DNA of 64,000 bases from Paramecium pentaurelia (Eukaryota; Ciliophora; Oligohymenophorea; Peniculida; Parameciidae): the NCBI GenBank assembly GCA_905183005.1, contig CAJJDO010000016.1, positions 131,949-195,948 of the forward strand, written 5' to 3'. The notes under the pieces are model-generated. The model made no database searches. It had not been told where the DNA came from and was given only the letters and a program-made list of their open reading frames with translations. This document shows, piece after piece, positions 1 through 16,200 of this stretch. The translations under genes were made by a program, and so were the position numbers. Every line of letters begins with the position of its first letter. Position 1 is the stretch's first letter.

Positions 1-22
1 ATATAATATAATATAATATAAT
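1..22. repeat. ATATA pentanucleotide tandem repeat
   Basis: The window opens with four perfect copies of ATATA followed by a partial one. It lies in the AT-rich spacer beyond the 3' end of the first minus-strand gene. It is not a ciliate telomere, because there are no C4A2 or C3A3 repeats. The rest of 1-180 is featureless AT-rich sequence. Confidence 0.7.
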
Positions 23-180
23 AATTCATCAAAATTTCCTATAATAGTTCAATTTTTTTTGAATCAAGTTTTATCTCGAAGAAGATCAATTAAGAAAATG
101 TAATATATTTAATATATATAATTATGGATTCTAATTTTAGATTTTATACCTCATTACAAAGGAATACAATTTTAAAAGAT

Positions 181-1029
181 TCATTTTTTGACATTCATAA
201 AATTTTTAATTTTTATAAAACTCTCTTTAACACTTTAAAAGTATCTTTTCATTCTATTTCTAAGTTATTCAGCCTCTTCTAGATCTAAATTTTCTTTTAT
301 ATCAAATTTTTCTACTCTAAATATTTGATTAGGATTTCTTTTCATTTCTAGATCTACTTCTCTTTTAATTGAGGCCATTTATTTTGCAAACATCATTTCA
401 AAATCATTTTTTATGATTTTTTAAGCAGGAGGAATTTAGATTAAGATTTTTGGAGAAGGTCCATCTATTTTTGATTATATCTTTGATTTGATTTATATGT
501 TTGGCAAATGTTTAGGAGAGGGACTTGGATCATAAATACCAAGAGCTGGAATTTACAAAGCCATTGATTTAGTTTTTCTACTTAATAGCGAAATTTTCTG
601 TGGAGATGATTTTTTATGCATTTTTTTCAGTTACAATCCTATTTCAATTGAATTCTAATTTAATGTATATTTAGAATTTTTTTGAATAACTTAAATTTAG
701 GTTTGGTTTTGAGGTTAATGTATTATTGGTAATAATAGAATTGGTTGAATAGAAGGAATTTATTTTGACTAATCTATTTCAGTGTTAAGTTTATAAGAAT
801 TTAGTATATCACTATTAGAATATGAGTGATCAGTGCAATATTATTTATTACTTTTGTTGATTTTGATGAAATTGGAATCAGTTTGTTTAATTAATTTTCC
901 TGTTTTATCCCTTTCTCGTTGAAACGGAATAAAAGGATCAAGATTCGTTTGATTTTGTTAAGGCTGGTCTCCAAAAGGATAATATGAAGAACCATTTTAT
1001 AAGTAATTTAAAATGACATTTTTTTGCAT
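181..1029 (-). CDS. hypothetical protein, about 282 aa, intronless
   Basis: I do not recognise this protein. With TAA/TAG read as Gln, the minus strand is open from ATG (complement 1027-1029) to TGA (complement 181-183) without an intron. The N-terminal 200 residues are low-complexity, rich in Asn, Gln, Ile, Lys and Ser, with a Pro-Ser patch (YDPSPSPKHLP). The C-terminal 75 residues (from about MFAKQMASIKREVDLEM) are charged and probably helical, with an acidic patch ENLDLEEAEQ and a basic end. There is no signal peptide and no membrane segment. The gene is divergent from the giant gene that starts at 1262, leaving 232 nt of shared upstream DNA. The start is the first in-frame ATG; codon use and charge content match real genes nearby, so I think it is expressed. 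Function is unknown. Confidence 0.75.
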
Positions 1030-1261
1030 TAATAATAATAATAAGGTTATATATTTCTATATTTTGATTATTTAATAATGAAAAATTTCTTAGTAATGAA
1101 ATGATAATAGAGCTTATCGAGGATTAATTGAATTTGATATGAATCTTGTTTAAAGTAGTTGTTATTAATTAAGTATTTGGTTTAATATGTATTTGTTAAA
1201 ATCTGGTATATGATTAGTATTAGGCATGGAGAATAGGTATGATTAATTAATTATTTTTAAT
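1030..1261. promoter_or_regulatory. divergent intergenic region
   Basis: These 232 nt separate the start codons of two divergently transcribed genes and so must hold both promoters. It is AT-rich with an ATAATA run next to the left-hand start. I see no motif I can name. Confidence 0.4.
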
Positions 1262-4200
1262 ATGATTTTACTTTTTGCAATTATTACAGAAATCATAGCA
1301 GGTTTGTGAATTTAACATATTTTTAGATTTCATTTTACCTGATCGTGCTAATCCAATAGTACCTTATAGAAATAATGAAGATGCTTATACTTTTTACGAT
1401 ATTTTCTTATCAGTGAGCACAAGAATTTCTTCAAATGGAAGATTATAAATTACCTTCCCTCAAGAATTTGATGGAACATAGTTGCGTCTTCTATAAGATG
1501 ACATTATGGGAGTAAGGAACTTCATATGATATTTAACTAGGCAGCTAATATAGACAAGGAATGCTATATTGAATACACATTCTCAACTACCACAAGATGC
1601 ATACCTTATGTAGAGCCAGCAGTGACTATACCAGCAACAAATTATTATTCAGTGAGCAATAGAACAATTACAATATATTTTGGTACAGAACCTCTGAATG
1701 CTGGTAGCTAGAAAGTCAGAATAAAATATAACAAAAATCCAGTAGGATTAGGAGGGAAATCAAGTGGTTTTCTTCAGATTATAACTTTAAGAGATACAGT
1801 TCCAGTGGACTAGAATTTAAATTTTGGTACTGTTGGTTTCGCTCCTGTTTATAAGAAACATACAATAGGTATGTATAAATTAAAATCAATTAGCTTCTGA
1901 GGGTCAAATAATAAACGATGGTTCAAAATTAGGAGGTTACGTTACGAATTATGTTATTTAGTTTACTACACAAATAGATTTAATCAAAGGAAGTTGGTTT
2001 AGAGCTGAGATAGCAGAAGGATTTGATATATCTAAAGTTGAATGTGTTTTAGTAGATACTATGTAAAATCTAAATTGTCAAGTAGAAGGAAGAAGAATAT
2101 ATTTTAGTGCTATAGATGCTGCCTTACCCGCAGGGTAACACAAAGTGAAATTGAAGAATGTTATTAACCCATCTGCATCTGGAGATTCAGATCCATTTAT
2201 CTTTGAGACTTTAGAACCTTTAGTTAATACAGTCATTGAATACTTTAACGTAGGTGTCACAACAATCACCCCTGGGTAGATCATTAATCCATCAATTGCT
2301 GGAGCTCCTTTAAATTAAAATTTAAGAATTGATTACACTATCAAATTCACTCCTTAAAATAAAATTCCTTACACAGGAAGAATTGAATACATCATTCCAA
2401 CTGGATTTACTTTGGATCCAACATGTAGAATAATTTCTGGGTTATCGCAAAATGGAACAACACCAATTTCTTGTGTAACTAGTGGTCAGAAGATAACAAT
2501 AACGGACTTTGCATCATTTTCGCCTTAAGAAATTACTCTTAAAATTTATGCAGTTAATCCTCCAATTTCAAAATTATACTAATTTTGCTAAATTTACACC
2601 TATTCAACCTTTGGTAAGGTTCCTGTCATAAGTGGGTCAAGTAGTAATTATAAAGGAATTGATTAAAATTTGGAAGCTGGATCCATTCAAATATCTTCAA
2701 TTTAAAGTCCTTACTTTGTCGCAATTGACTTATATAAACAAATGCAAAATATCTCTTTGGATAAAACAGGACCCCTAGATTTTCGACTATATCCAATGCC
2801 TTCCAATTAATTAAAATTGACTACTTCACCAACAAGTTATGGTAGCATTTACTTTTAGATACCATTATGGTGGAGGATGAGTGGATAAAACTTCAATGGA
2901 TGGAACGTAGTTGGTAGCACACCAACTTGTAATTTTGGAGCAGATATAGCATCAACTTGCAGTTATTATTTATAAAGGTATAGTTTTAAGACTCCCTCTT
3001 CAACGAACTATTTGAAATATGATCCAAGCACAGGACTTAGTAATTGCGATCTACCAATTTCAGTGGCTGTTTCTCAAATTACACCAATTCCTGGAAGATT
3101 TGATTTCAGAGTTTTAACATTTAATGATGGAATTTATAGCACTTTTGATTAAAAACCATTAGAATAAGATTTATATACAATGGAAATAGCTGCAGATTAA
3201 TTTATTTAACCGAATACTTATATAAAATGTACATCAGTTGATTAAGTGGATGCTGATATGGTATGTTATTCAAATGTGGTTGTAATTTTGCCAATTCCAT
3301 ATGAAGGTTCAATTAATTTCAATATGAGCACAGTAAACTCAACTTATGAGTCATCTGCTGCATGGCCTAATGATCTAGGATTTGGGTTAGGAAATGATGG
3401 GAAAAAGAGAATACCATGTTATGTAAGCATCAGAACTAGTCATCCCAATGTTCAATGTTGGGTTTTCTCAGGGGGAACAACTAGAAAATATGCTATTTTA
3501 TAAGTAAGAGGATTCAGCTCAAAAATAAACACAGGAACCAATGTATTTATAGTAATTCCAAATGTTAAATCATGTACAGCTTTCGATATGTAATGTTTCG
3601 TTACAGTATCATCAGCTTGGACAACTGAATTAGATGAGCCTTACACAATGAATTACCTTAAATAATCAGTAGGATTCATTAAATAGGGAGATGTTTATAA
3701 AGATGTAAGTACTAGTGCTCCTACATTGGCCAAGGATGTTTAAGATCTAACACTTTCAGCAACATTTTCATCAACAAGAAAATAGATTTGTGAATTAACA
3801 ACATGGACATTGTAATTTCAGCATACAGAAGTGATAACTTCATGTAATACAGGTACTTCGAATTATCCTTATTGTCCAAATTCAACTCCAGATCATATAT
3901 TAATAAAGTTCACAGATAAAACGAGATTTCCCAATTAGTTTGGAGTAACAGCCACAAGTCCTCATGGAGCTGTTTATTTAATTGATCATTTTCTCACAGG
4001 AGAGTATTATTATTTCATCATAGTGAATTCTGGAAACATAGCTGCAAATGGTCCTGTTTAATTGGCGAATATCTATAATCCCATTATTTATACTCCAGGA
4101 GTTGATATAAAATTGATATACTGGAATTAGAATAGAAAAATAAAGAGAATAACTTTCCCAACATCAAGCATATTTATAGATGGTGGCATATTAGGTCCAC

Positions 4201-7200
4201 CCTAATTTGATATTTTACCATAAACTTCTGTGGGAATGAATGCTGATAGATCTTAAGTTACCGATACAGATTTTGATTCTTGGATCATTTTTAGAGCAAC
4301 ATTTACGACATGTCACAAGATTCCAGCTAATGGTCTTGTTGAATTAGAAGTTTAGAATGGATTAGTAGATTACACAACAACATGTGAGGTCTGGTCAGGA
4401 GTCACAAGTCCCCCTAAAAGATTAGGAAACACTCATGAATGTAATTTAGTGGATGTAAGTGGAATAAAATATTATCAATTAACTAAGTTTAATGAGATTC
4501 CTGTCCTAACTAAATTCACTTTATCATTTAGAGGTAAAACTGGATTAGTTTCTACTACTGCTAATCCTATTAGAATTTAAACCTATTTTGATGCATCTGT
4601 CCCAACATCTACAGCTTCAAATATAGATAATTTTTATAATACTGCCTATCCACCTAATCCTGTGTTAAATGGAATTGATATCAATGGTCCAAAGCGTTTT
4701 CCACCAAAATTAGAATGGATGGACTTCATTATTATTAATGATAAGGCAAGAGAAGGGACAAGGGGAGAATTTTATATGCATGTTAAAACAAATCATAACA
4801 TACCTGATTACACAACAAATTCAGCACCTCGATTAGTATTTACTTTTAACACTACAGCTATCTCAATGCCTAATGGAGGTATTCCTCATTGTAGATTGGA
4901 TGGTCACTTAGCAAGGTATTGTACTTGGGCAGGTGGAGTTATAACAATGGCTATGCCTTTAACTCATGGAATGATAGCTAATTAAGAACACTTAGTTATG
5001 ATTAGTACTAGAGGTGCAGATTATTCAGCAACTTATTAGGAAGGATTACATCATAACAAAGCTGGAACCTACAAATTAAAAGTAGAAACAGTTAATACAG
5101 GAACAAATTAGTTTATTCGAAAGGTTATGACAATAGATCCCCCTAAATTCAGAGTTTTTTGGGTTTGGTCTGCAAATAAAGTTGGATATGATCCTGTAAC
5201 TCCTTCTGCTACTCTTTAAGGAATGTCAGTATTTAGATTATACTTTACTAATACTATAACAATTCCACCTTCAGATAATCCTGATCCGATTTCTATGATT
5301 ATTCTCTTCCACAGAACTATTTGGCCTACTTTTACAAATGGATTTGAATAAGATTTAGGAACAGGACTACCTCATAGGACATAATTACCTTGTATTTAAG
5401 AAGGCTTTTCATTATTACCTGGTGTTACTTAATTAAAATGCCGATTGTTTTATGGTAGTTATCCTAATCCAACTAAAGTAATTATTACTGATTTTGATTA
5501 AATACCTGTAAATACAAATGGTGAAATACATTTACCAAATATTTTCAATCCTAATTCAACATATGAATTAACTAAAATCTCAATTTAAGTCTAAAAAACA
5601 GATGCTATTACTGGTACAAGTGAACTAATTTTATCCTCAGATTATGATTTAATAAATGGAACTTTTGGGAGAACTAAAGAGTAACCTGGTTTCAATAAAT
5701 TGGCAATTGACATACCTGCATTAGTCTAAGACGATTTATAAAATGTGTGGGCAGCAGCAGTTAATCCTACTTTCTCTGTTGCTACAATAGATACAGTAGC
5801 AACACTATCATTATAATATGGAAGTAAGGATTACAATATGGGTGGAGGAGCAGATATGATTTTGTTTGAAATACCTCCTAATTGGGATTTACCTTATGGA
5901 CAAATCACATGTTCCTTCCCAGCTGGTAATATTTGTTATTCTTATCCATTGGGTCCATACATAGGATTGTATCCAGATTCTGGTATTACTGCAGATTCAT
6001 TATAATCTGGTTCTGTGACAATCAAGACACCACCCTTCAAGGTTTTGGTAGCAACATCTGATCCACCAATTAAGATTTATGTTTTCACTCGATCTAAATT
6101 AGTATATGTGTACAAGATTGATTTTACTTAAGTTTTAAATGCTGTTTCAGTTACTCCAACTGTTACTTGTACTTTATGTTTCTATGAGACAATAACAGAT
6201 TACACAATTACAGTAACAAATCCAAAAAATATACCTACTACTGGAGCAATAACAATAAAAATACCAACAGGACTTACAATAAGAGAAAATGGATGCAGGA
6301 ATGATGTATCCGGTGGATCAGTGTTATCCAAAGTTGGATTTGAATGTGCATATGATGGAGCTAACAGTCAACTTCTAATTACTGGATTCAATAAATTTGT
6401 TGGTCCTGGTAAGATTATAATCAAAGTAAGAATGGAAAATCCTGATGATACTGTGACAATTTCAGAAAAATGGGAATTTAAAACTTGGTATTTGAATGAA
6501 AGTCCATTGAATAAATTGATTACATATGGAGATGCAACATCCCCTTCTTTAAGTGATGCCACTGATATTGAATATTGGGACACACCATATAGAAGTAGAG
6601 TAAGAGGAAGAACATCATTATATGGAACTATAGAATTCAGAATAAATTTACAGAATGATCTTGCAGCAGGTGGTATATTGTATATCAAATTTCCCACTCT
6701 TTTCAATAAGATTAGATGTTCATAATATCTTTGTTTGTGGGATGATACACCATGGTTTGATAATCATAATGATAATTTCTTACCCGCTGAGAAATGTTTG
6801 TATGATAAAGCTACTAGAATATTATCTATGTACACACCTATAAATACTTTAATAAAGAAAGATACTTTATACAGAATCATAATTGACACATAAAATTCTG
6901 CTGATGGAAGTAGAGGATTTTAATTACCAGCAATGAATACTTATACTTTTGATATTTATACAACTCTTGAATTAAAACATAGCGATATCTTTGTTCCATA
7001 ATTGAAGGCATTTAAGTATTTTGAATGTGTCTCTTTGATCACTAATGTGAATTCTAAAAATATGATGGTAGTCAGATTTCTTCCTGTAATTAATGTACCT
7101 ATTTCATCAGGAAATTTTGGAGGAGGTTACTTAAAATTATACTTCCCCACTCTTTCAGAGGAATCAGAATTTCTATATAAGGATGATTTAGGAACTGGGA

Positions 7201-10200
7201 AAAAAGATGGGGATCCCATCTAATGTTATGCCAGAAACGGATTTCCAGCCTCCACAGTTTTGGAATGCAAATTATATCTAGGCAATAGGGTCTATGGACA
7301 ACATGCTTATATTTTGATACAAGGCTGGACTGGCGATTTAACGAATTCTCCATCATTTACAACTGGATACCAAGAACTCTTTTCAAGAGTTATTAGTCCA
7401 CCTTTTACAGGAGTTGATAAATATTATGAATTTGATATCGATTAATTCTATACTCCTGATGTTACTGGAGATGACAAACACATTGAAATGAGATTAGAAT
7501 CTTATGATGGATCAAATCAGCTTATAGAATAAAGCTTTTCTTATGATATGACACTAAAACATTATACTCCTGCAACTGGAAGTCAACCAAAACCTACAAA
7601 ATCATCTGATACCTTATTTGATCAATCTGTTACTTTTGATTTGAAAATGCAATCAACAATTTAACTTAAAAATAGTGAAGAATATGATTACTTTATATTT
7701 GAATACACTTAACCATTCTTTGATCCATAACCTTAAAATGTCCAATGTGAATCAGGTTCTGTGTATGTTTGTAGAGTATCTTAAGGAAACAATTGGATTG
7801 TTGTTAAACCCTTGAATACTATACAAGCCTAAGCTAATCTAAAATTTAAAAATAGTAACAATCCTATTTAAGTTCCAACAACAGGTATTGTTTGCAAAGG
7901 ATATGCTGTTAAAGATAGAATTATATCCACAATTTATACTTATGCTGCTATTAATGATTATCTCTTACCAACTTTGGCTGCTACTGCATATAATACTATT
8001 GTCACTCCCATGGACTATGCTGATAATACTACAATACCAAAAAGCACTCAAATTAGAGTAAGGGTTGAAATCACTATTCCAACTTAATCAATTACTCTTC
8101 CATATGGTTCAATAATAGATATCTTTTTACCAACAGGTTTTGTAGCTTATGATTATTCTTTAAGTACTACAGATTCTAATGCTAAGTTTGTTACAGCTGA
8201 CAATCTTTAAACAAGCGTAACTGCATCTTCTACAATTACTGGTTTTACTGGAAGACCTCAACTTACAATAACTGGGTGGGAACCTATCAAAGTTGGAGAA
8301 AAAATAATATTTGAAACTTATTGTAAAACATCTACAGCTGCTATGAGTCCTGCACTTTGGAATTTCAAAGCTTGGAGGGATACAGGTAGAACTATTGAAT
8401 TATGGACATCTGCTGCTTCTGCTTTTAATGTTTAAACTTATGGGTCCTTTAAAACGCTTGAATGGAAAACAAAAGATCCTACTGTGGCAAGAAAAAATTA
8501 AGTCTCTCCTTTTACTTTTTATTTATCCTTTAAAACAGCTCCAACTGCTAATACTTAAATAACTATAAGTTTCCCAGCTTTAGCTACTGTTTCTGTTCCA
8601 GCAGGTGCTGTATTATATTGTACAATAGAAGGCACTACAGGACTAATTCATAAATTTTCATATTGTTATGGAACTAATACTCTTGATATAATTATGTTGA
8701 TGCCAGTTTCACCTGTTACATTTGTTGCAAATACTTAATATAAAGTTACAATAAGTTCAAGAGGTAATAGTATAAATCATGGATTATTGTTTGCAGCTAG
8801 TGGAGTATTTACTGCAACTCTAACCTAAGATAATGGTGATACTGGAATTTTAAGATTTGAAATATTACCAACAGAATCATTTGCATCTACCTAATTAAGG
8901 ATTGTAAATTCTGGAATAAAAAGTACAGGTTTTACTGAGACTTCTTTTTTATTTTCATTTACAACTTCTGTATTAATTCCAAAAACAGGTAAGATTGTCA
9001 TTGCTTTCCCTAATTTTGCTATTGATGGTACTACTATATTGTTCTAAGAAAACCTTATTTAATCAGTTGTTTATAACAGTGGTGATCTGTATCCAGGATG
9101 TTATTCAACAAATTAAGCTTTATTAAACAATGGTTTGAATTGCAGAATCTTTAAGAATTCAGGTGAATATGCTCAAACTCTAATTGTTATTTAATCATTT
9201 GTTAATGATATTGCAAGTGGAACAAGTTTATAAATAGTTATTGAATAGGTAACATTACCAACTTCTGCTGCTTCAGCTGACATCTTTTTATATACTGCAG
9301 ATGTAAATAGTGCAAAATTAGAAGCTTATTATTTTGAAGATGCTGTAAATCCTTTAGTATAAAATCCTTCTACAATGACTACAACAGTAGCAGCTACCAG
9401 TGCAACAGTATAGTCAAATACAGTATTTACATTTACTAATGTAAATTTTGGAACAACTGCTCTGAATGGATATTCACATATAGCTTATAGATTCCCAGCT
9501 GGTTATTATGATGTATCAAGTGCAACTGTAACAACAGGAGGAACATGTGCTACTCCAAGTGTTTTAGAAATTTATGCACATTGGATTATATAGAGATTCA
9601 CTGGTGTTACAACATGTACTTCAAATAGGAATGTTGCCTTCTCTAATATCAATTAAGTTAATAGTGTTGTCACTACTTTTTCTAAGTTAGCATTTTAGAT
9701 TTATACATGTTTAACAAGAGTATGCAATTTCTTCACTGTAACAACTTAACCAAGTGTTCCATATACAGCTGCTTCTCCAGGAAGTTTAGCAGGAGTTGCT
9801 CCAATAGAAGTGAGATATTTCCCATATTCTTTTATAAAATTTGAACTCACTTATACTTGTTCAGGTCATAACATTCCTCTGGGTGGACAAGTAATTTTAG
9901 AAGTAGATTCAACAAAGTTTTAGATTTAGAGAATAGAATTAAAATCAGGAGGAATAACATCAGTTACTTATAGTAATGCTGCAGGAACAATAACCACATT
10001 CACCTTATTATCTTCATACTTGAAATCCTAAGCAACTATAAAGTTCGATGTTTATGGATAATTACCTTCTAGCATAGGAGCATCAGGTGTTACTACATTT
10101 ACTTTCTCATTGAAGAACAGATATGATGGTGTTGAGATATCTTCAGATTCAACTAAACCAACTTTTGATATGAAGACACCTTTATCTATTGTATCGGCAT

Positions 10201-13200
10201 AATCATTTCCTTCAGTCTCATCTTCATAATCAATATTATCAATAGTATTGTTACCAGGAGCTAAAAGTGTTGATAATGAATTACATTTCTAACTTCCTAC
10301 AATTTCCACAAGTGATACTAACAATTTTAAAGTTTTTGTATTTATTGAAGGTATGATAAGTGGTTCTGGTTCATGTTCAATATAAATTGCAGAGGGTTCA
10401 TCTGCAGGTACTCCTTTATGTAATGTGGCAGGTGCCGATAAATTGGAAATTACTGATATTGATCCAAGTACAATTTAAGCAGAATTCTATCTTAAAGTAT
10501 CATATGTAAAAATTACTACTTTTGGATTACTTCCTGTAACTATTTAAATAGTTGACTCGACTAACACAGTCTTAAATATATTTACTGGTTCAGTAATAGT
10601 CTATGAATTTTAAATGGAATCTATAGGAGCTAGTTTTAAACACAATACAAATGGGGGAAACAGTAATATTTTAGAGATAAGTTTTGATCCACCTGCGATT
10701 ACTAATTTTAATGGTTTTGATGGAGAATTATTTTTGGATTTATTAGGTTCCTTTACTTCTTTGCCAAGCTCAATTATAAAAGAATAATGTGATTATACTT
10801 CAGCTTAGAATTTTGATTGTGAGTTTGTACCTGCTTTTAGATTAAATTCAGTTGGATCAACAAGTGCACATAGAGATCCATTTAATAATAGAATAATTAT
10901 TAGCAAATTTGAATAACAAAGTACTAGCATTAATAGCATAAAAATATGGTTTTAGTATAGATATTCTACCCCAACATTTTGGATAAAGACTAAAATGTTT
11001 TAGTTTGGTTATTATGTTAAAGGATAAGGAAATAATTAGATCTATAAATTTGGATAAAACTTCTTATTATAATTGAATGAATTAGACCCTTCAGCTCCAA
11101 TATCAGGATCTGGATAATTAAATCATATTGGATCTGCTTAATCAATTGGTACAATAACATCATCTACAATATATACATCTTAGAGTGATAATACATTTGA
11201 TGATAATGATTATGTATCAATTAAACTTGTTGGTGGATATTCAGTGAAATATGGTACATATAATTAAATGAAACTACTATCATCCACAGCTTCAATGTCA
11301 TCATCCTCAACATCTACAACATTAGATAGTGGTTATACTATATAAAGAATGGGTTATTTTGAAGGAAAGATTGGCAGTGGATATTAAGATCTACTATTTA
11401 CATTGAGTAATGTAGAATTGCCATATTACCCTACTACTTCATTAAGTGATATTGCAGCAATTGTACTTATTTTAGATGGAACAACAAGAGAGATAAAAGA
11501 GAGATTTCAATTGAGTCGATCAACAGGTGCTAGTAGTTAAAGTTTTACAAGTTGCTCTGCTTAACAAATTGATTCCAACTCTTTCTAATTTGATTTCACT
11601 TTACCCTCTAATTTTAAGACATTTAATAATAATGGATGTGTATCTACTTCAACATGTTATTAATATATTGAAATAACAACAACTACTGCTGCATATAATG
11701 ATATTTCATAATATGAAGTTACTTGTGGTTCTGGATCATCATTAATCAATCAATATATTCCATATAATGGATATCCACCAAAACTCTAATAAATTACTTC
11801 TAATCCATATGGAATAAGATTATCAGAATATCTTGAAATGAATAGTAATAGTTAAATCTGTATCAAATTCAGAAAGAAGACTGCAGCTACAGCTGGATCT
11901 GTTACCTTCACTATTACAATCTATGAGAATCAATCTTCACCAATAGCTATAGCATCATGCACAGCAGCTGCAATTACTGCATCAAATACAGCATCAGGAC
12001 ATTAATTATCAGGAGTAGTTAAATAACCATTTGGATTATAATTGTTTTATGATAATTATAAAGCTTTAGTGAAAAATGTAGAAAGATAAATAACAATTGA
12101 GTTCTCATTACTTGCAGATTTAGCCTCAAGTGGTTCTTTTACAATAGAAACAAATAATTTAGGATTGGGTAACTTTGATATAACAAGAAGATTAAAATGT
12201 ATGTTTAAAGAAAAGGCTACTTAATTAGTAAGACATGTTCCATCTTTATGCACAGTAGATACGACAAATAAAAAAATTACTATTACTTATAATATAGCAA
12301 CATTAACTACTTTGAATCCAAAATTACTTAAGGATAAGGTTTATGAATTAATTATTAAATATGATCAACTAAGTATCAAATATTTATCAGAACCTGCATT
12401 ATAAGGATAATATCAAATGACATTTAAATTCTTAGTAGGAACAACTGTTACTTATTCTTAAATATTACCATTCACTATTTATAATAACTAAGTATCTGAT
12501 TTAGTTACTTAAAGTTATGTTGATCACATTTCTGAAAGTACTAACTTTTATGTTAAATACAAAGCAACTCAATCCTTAGCTTCTTCTGATAATATTGATG
12601 TCTTAATACCTATCCGAGAAGTTCAAAATGATGGAACACTTAAAGTGTTAAATACAAATAAACTTAATACAGCCCTTCTTAATGGATAAAAAATTGGATG
12701 TTTAGACAAAGTTGGAAATTTGGGTATTTATTTCAAATGCTATTTATATTATGGTATAGCTGATTTCTAAAGACCATATTCATTTATTAGATTAACCAAT
12801 TTTACAGGTATTTCAAGTGGAACAACAATATAATTTGTGATTTAAAATTTAGTGAATCCTTCAACAACTGATTTAATTATGGATTATGAAATTAGAATTA
12901 CAGGAGCTGACTCTTATGAATACACATATGCTTATGCTGCTACTTATACATTACCAGCATCAACAGCTACATCTTCTACTACTGGATCTTTAACAATCAC
13001 TCCTTTACCTTGTTTTTCACAAATCAATTATGAATATTAGGTTACTCTAACAAAAGATGTTAATCCCAATTATGAATCAATAGTCAAAATTAATTATGAT
13101 CCTCTTATATGGGGAGAAGATTATACAATATTTGCAGCCACTATTGGTGGAACAGCTTCTAGAATTGATCCATTAGATTCATCAAATGTATTTATTGTTT

Positions 13201-16200
13201 TTCCTGCTGGTTATTCTAGTGGAAGTTCTATCACTATTGCAATAACAAATGGTCTCTTTTAACCAAGTTATGTTCTTACAAAATCTCATTAAGTTAAGGC
13301 ATTTTTCATTAATTATTAAACCAAAGCAATTGTTTAATTGGCAACAACTACTTCATCTGTAACAACTACTTAGGCTAACATTGCTACTTATGGTACAGTA
13401 AGTAGTAACTCTGATTTAAAGAAAGACTTTTTGTCAGTCATGTCTATTCCTATAACTTTATTAGGTCCAATTAAAACTAATTACTAATTTAGAATCATAT
13501 TCCCTTCTGATTATATTTTAAGTAATGGATATTGTAAGTCTTTTGATGATCTTACAAATGTAGAATATTCAACTACTTGTTCAGATATAGATGCATAAAC
13601 TAAAAAGATTATCTTCAATACTTTAATTAAAGCTACTAAAGCATTCACAGTTAAAGTATAAGTATAAACTCCTACAACTGCTGGTAGCAAAAGCATTGAT
13701 GTAAAATTTTTCGCAGATGATTTGGATACTTCTACTTTATTAATTCAGACAGATACTTTGACAGCTTAGACAATAATTGATTATACAAAAATGAGATTAG
13801 CTATGCCTTACATCAAAGCACCCTAAATCTTATTGTAAGATGGGGAAATAGGACCAATCACTTTAACTGTTAAATTGACTAGTGCAATAACAAAATAGAC
13901 AGACTCTGTGATAATAGATACTTCTAATTTCATGACTGTTACAATTAATCAACCTATTAATACAAAGAGATTATAATTTGCATGCTTTTGGAATAATTTA
14001 GCTGCAATGAATTGTAAGAATGGTGACACTTCAGCCAATTATGATAAAATTACAATGTTTGCACCATCAGATACTGGTTTTGCATCAGGTGAAAAAGTAA
14101 CAATAAAAATTATGATATGGAGACATTAAGAAATTGGATAAACTGATTTCACTTATGAATGGCATGACAATACTGATGATTCAGTACCTACAGCATCTAT
14201 TAAAGATAAAATTATAACTATAGGTTCAACAGATTACAAAAAGAATGTTGTTTATTAAAATTACAGATTTGATGAAACAACAACAACTCCATTCTAAACA
14301 TATATAGCTGTACATTAAGGAACAATAGATACTTATACAGATCTTACAGTTCGTTTTAGATTAAGAAGAGCATTAGCTTCAAATTTAAATACAAATTGGG
14401 GTTAAATAATTCTAAAATTACCAACTTTGGATGACTTTCTCAATACATAAACACAATTCCCAAATGGTTTAGGTAGATTTACTAAAAATGCCCAAGAGAT
14501 TGATTGTTATTGTAGTACTTGTCCATAAATTAGTAATATTGATCCATTGGAACCATTTTTCAAATGTTATGTGTATCAAGGAGCTAGTCATAGAGTAGCA
14601 CCCGTAGAAATATGGTTAAATCCATAATAAGATATGTCAACATAATAAGTTGTTGAAATATCCTTCCCTAAAATTAAATTACCATCTATTTAATATACAT
14701 ATACTAAAATATCAATGATAGCATATGAATTTTAAGCAAGTTCAAAAACAGTTAGAAATCACTCAGAAATAGTACATTTTTATACATTCCATACAATTCC
14801 TGATGCCTTTACTACATATACTGCAGTAACACCTCCTACATTTACTGTAAATCTAGTTGGAGCTATGTCTGGAGTAACAGCAACAGTCAATAATCCTTAT
14901 GATGATCTTCTTGATTATTGTCATGATAGATGGGTATTAAGTACTGATGATGTTGAAACTAAATTTGAACATCCTTATAATCCAGAAACTGGTACTTTAT
15001 ATTCAAATGGTGGAGCCTATCCATACAATTATATTGAATTCACTACTGCTACTAATCATATAGTAGTTATTTATAAATTAGCCAAATGGATAACATTTGT
15101 TCCTAAAGTTGTGCTTACCAAATCTGCTACATAAACTTTGAATATTTAAAAATTTAAGAATATGCCTTATATGATACCTAGTGGAGTCAATTATAAAATG
15201 ACTTTATTCATAGATTTAGGGGTTAGATCTTATACTGAATATAGTGTATTTACAACTGCATCATAATACAGATTAGCATATTAACCATCTACAACAGTTA
15301 AATAAATGTCTATTGATCCTATTCCTGCTCCTGCTGAAACAGCAGCTCCTTAAACATATGAATTGAAATTCTTACCTTATAATAAAATACCAAAGAATGG
15401 TAAGATAATCTTTACCTTCCCTCCTTTACCAAGTTATGATTGGGTGTTTACTGATCAATATTGTATAGTCTCCTAAAATTTACAAGATAGTGGATGTGAT
15501 ATTATTCCAGCTAGTAGAATTATCATAATTAAGGATTGGTTGAATGATTATGATCCTAATATTGATGGATATTTAAGTGTTAAATTTGATATTGTAAATC
15601 CAACAAATGTTTAAACTTAAGTTCCATTTACTTGGAGAACTTATTGGGATTAGAATTAGAATACTTGGTTAATTGATGAAGAAACTTTCTTTGAAAATAC
15701 TCCAAATACTTAAATTATTTAAGGAGGTAATTTGATTGTTACTCTTTGGGATAGATTCTAACATCCTTATATTATTTGTGGTGGTAGAAAAGGACCAATT
15801 AGATTAAGATTTATTCTAAGAGATTAAAATTTAGTTTATCCAGATGATTATATTGAATTATGGATGCAAAATACTTTTTGGCCAGTTTCAACTTAAAAAT
15901 ATATTGTTTGTTATTTCAATGATCCTAATGATTTCTAATTAGTAAATATAAAATCTCATAGATGTGATTGGACTAATGGAGTAAATGGTGGCAACTTAAA
16001 AATTTATATACCTGAAGAGATAGATATACATGTAGGAGATGAATGGGAATTAGTAATTACAACATTTGGTTAATTTGGTGGTGATGGATGGGTTGTTAGA
16101 TCTCCATCAGATTTATATTGGATAACATTTTTTGCAATGAAGAATGGTGTAAATACAATAGATAAAGGATGGTTTGAAGCTAAAATTCCAGGTTGTCCAT

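Noticed and set aside
1..22. Terminal tandem repeat as a possible telomere
   Set aside because: Paramecium telomeres are G4T2/G3T3. This is a plain ATATA repeat and the window edge is simply a cut.
6368..6706. Minus-strand 112-codon frame inside the giant gene
   Set aside because: It is a shadow: the plus strand is a single uninterrupted coding frame here.
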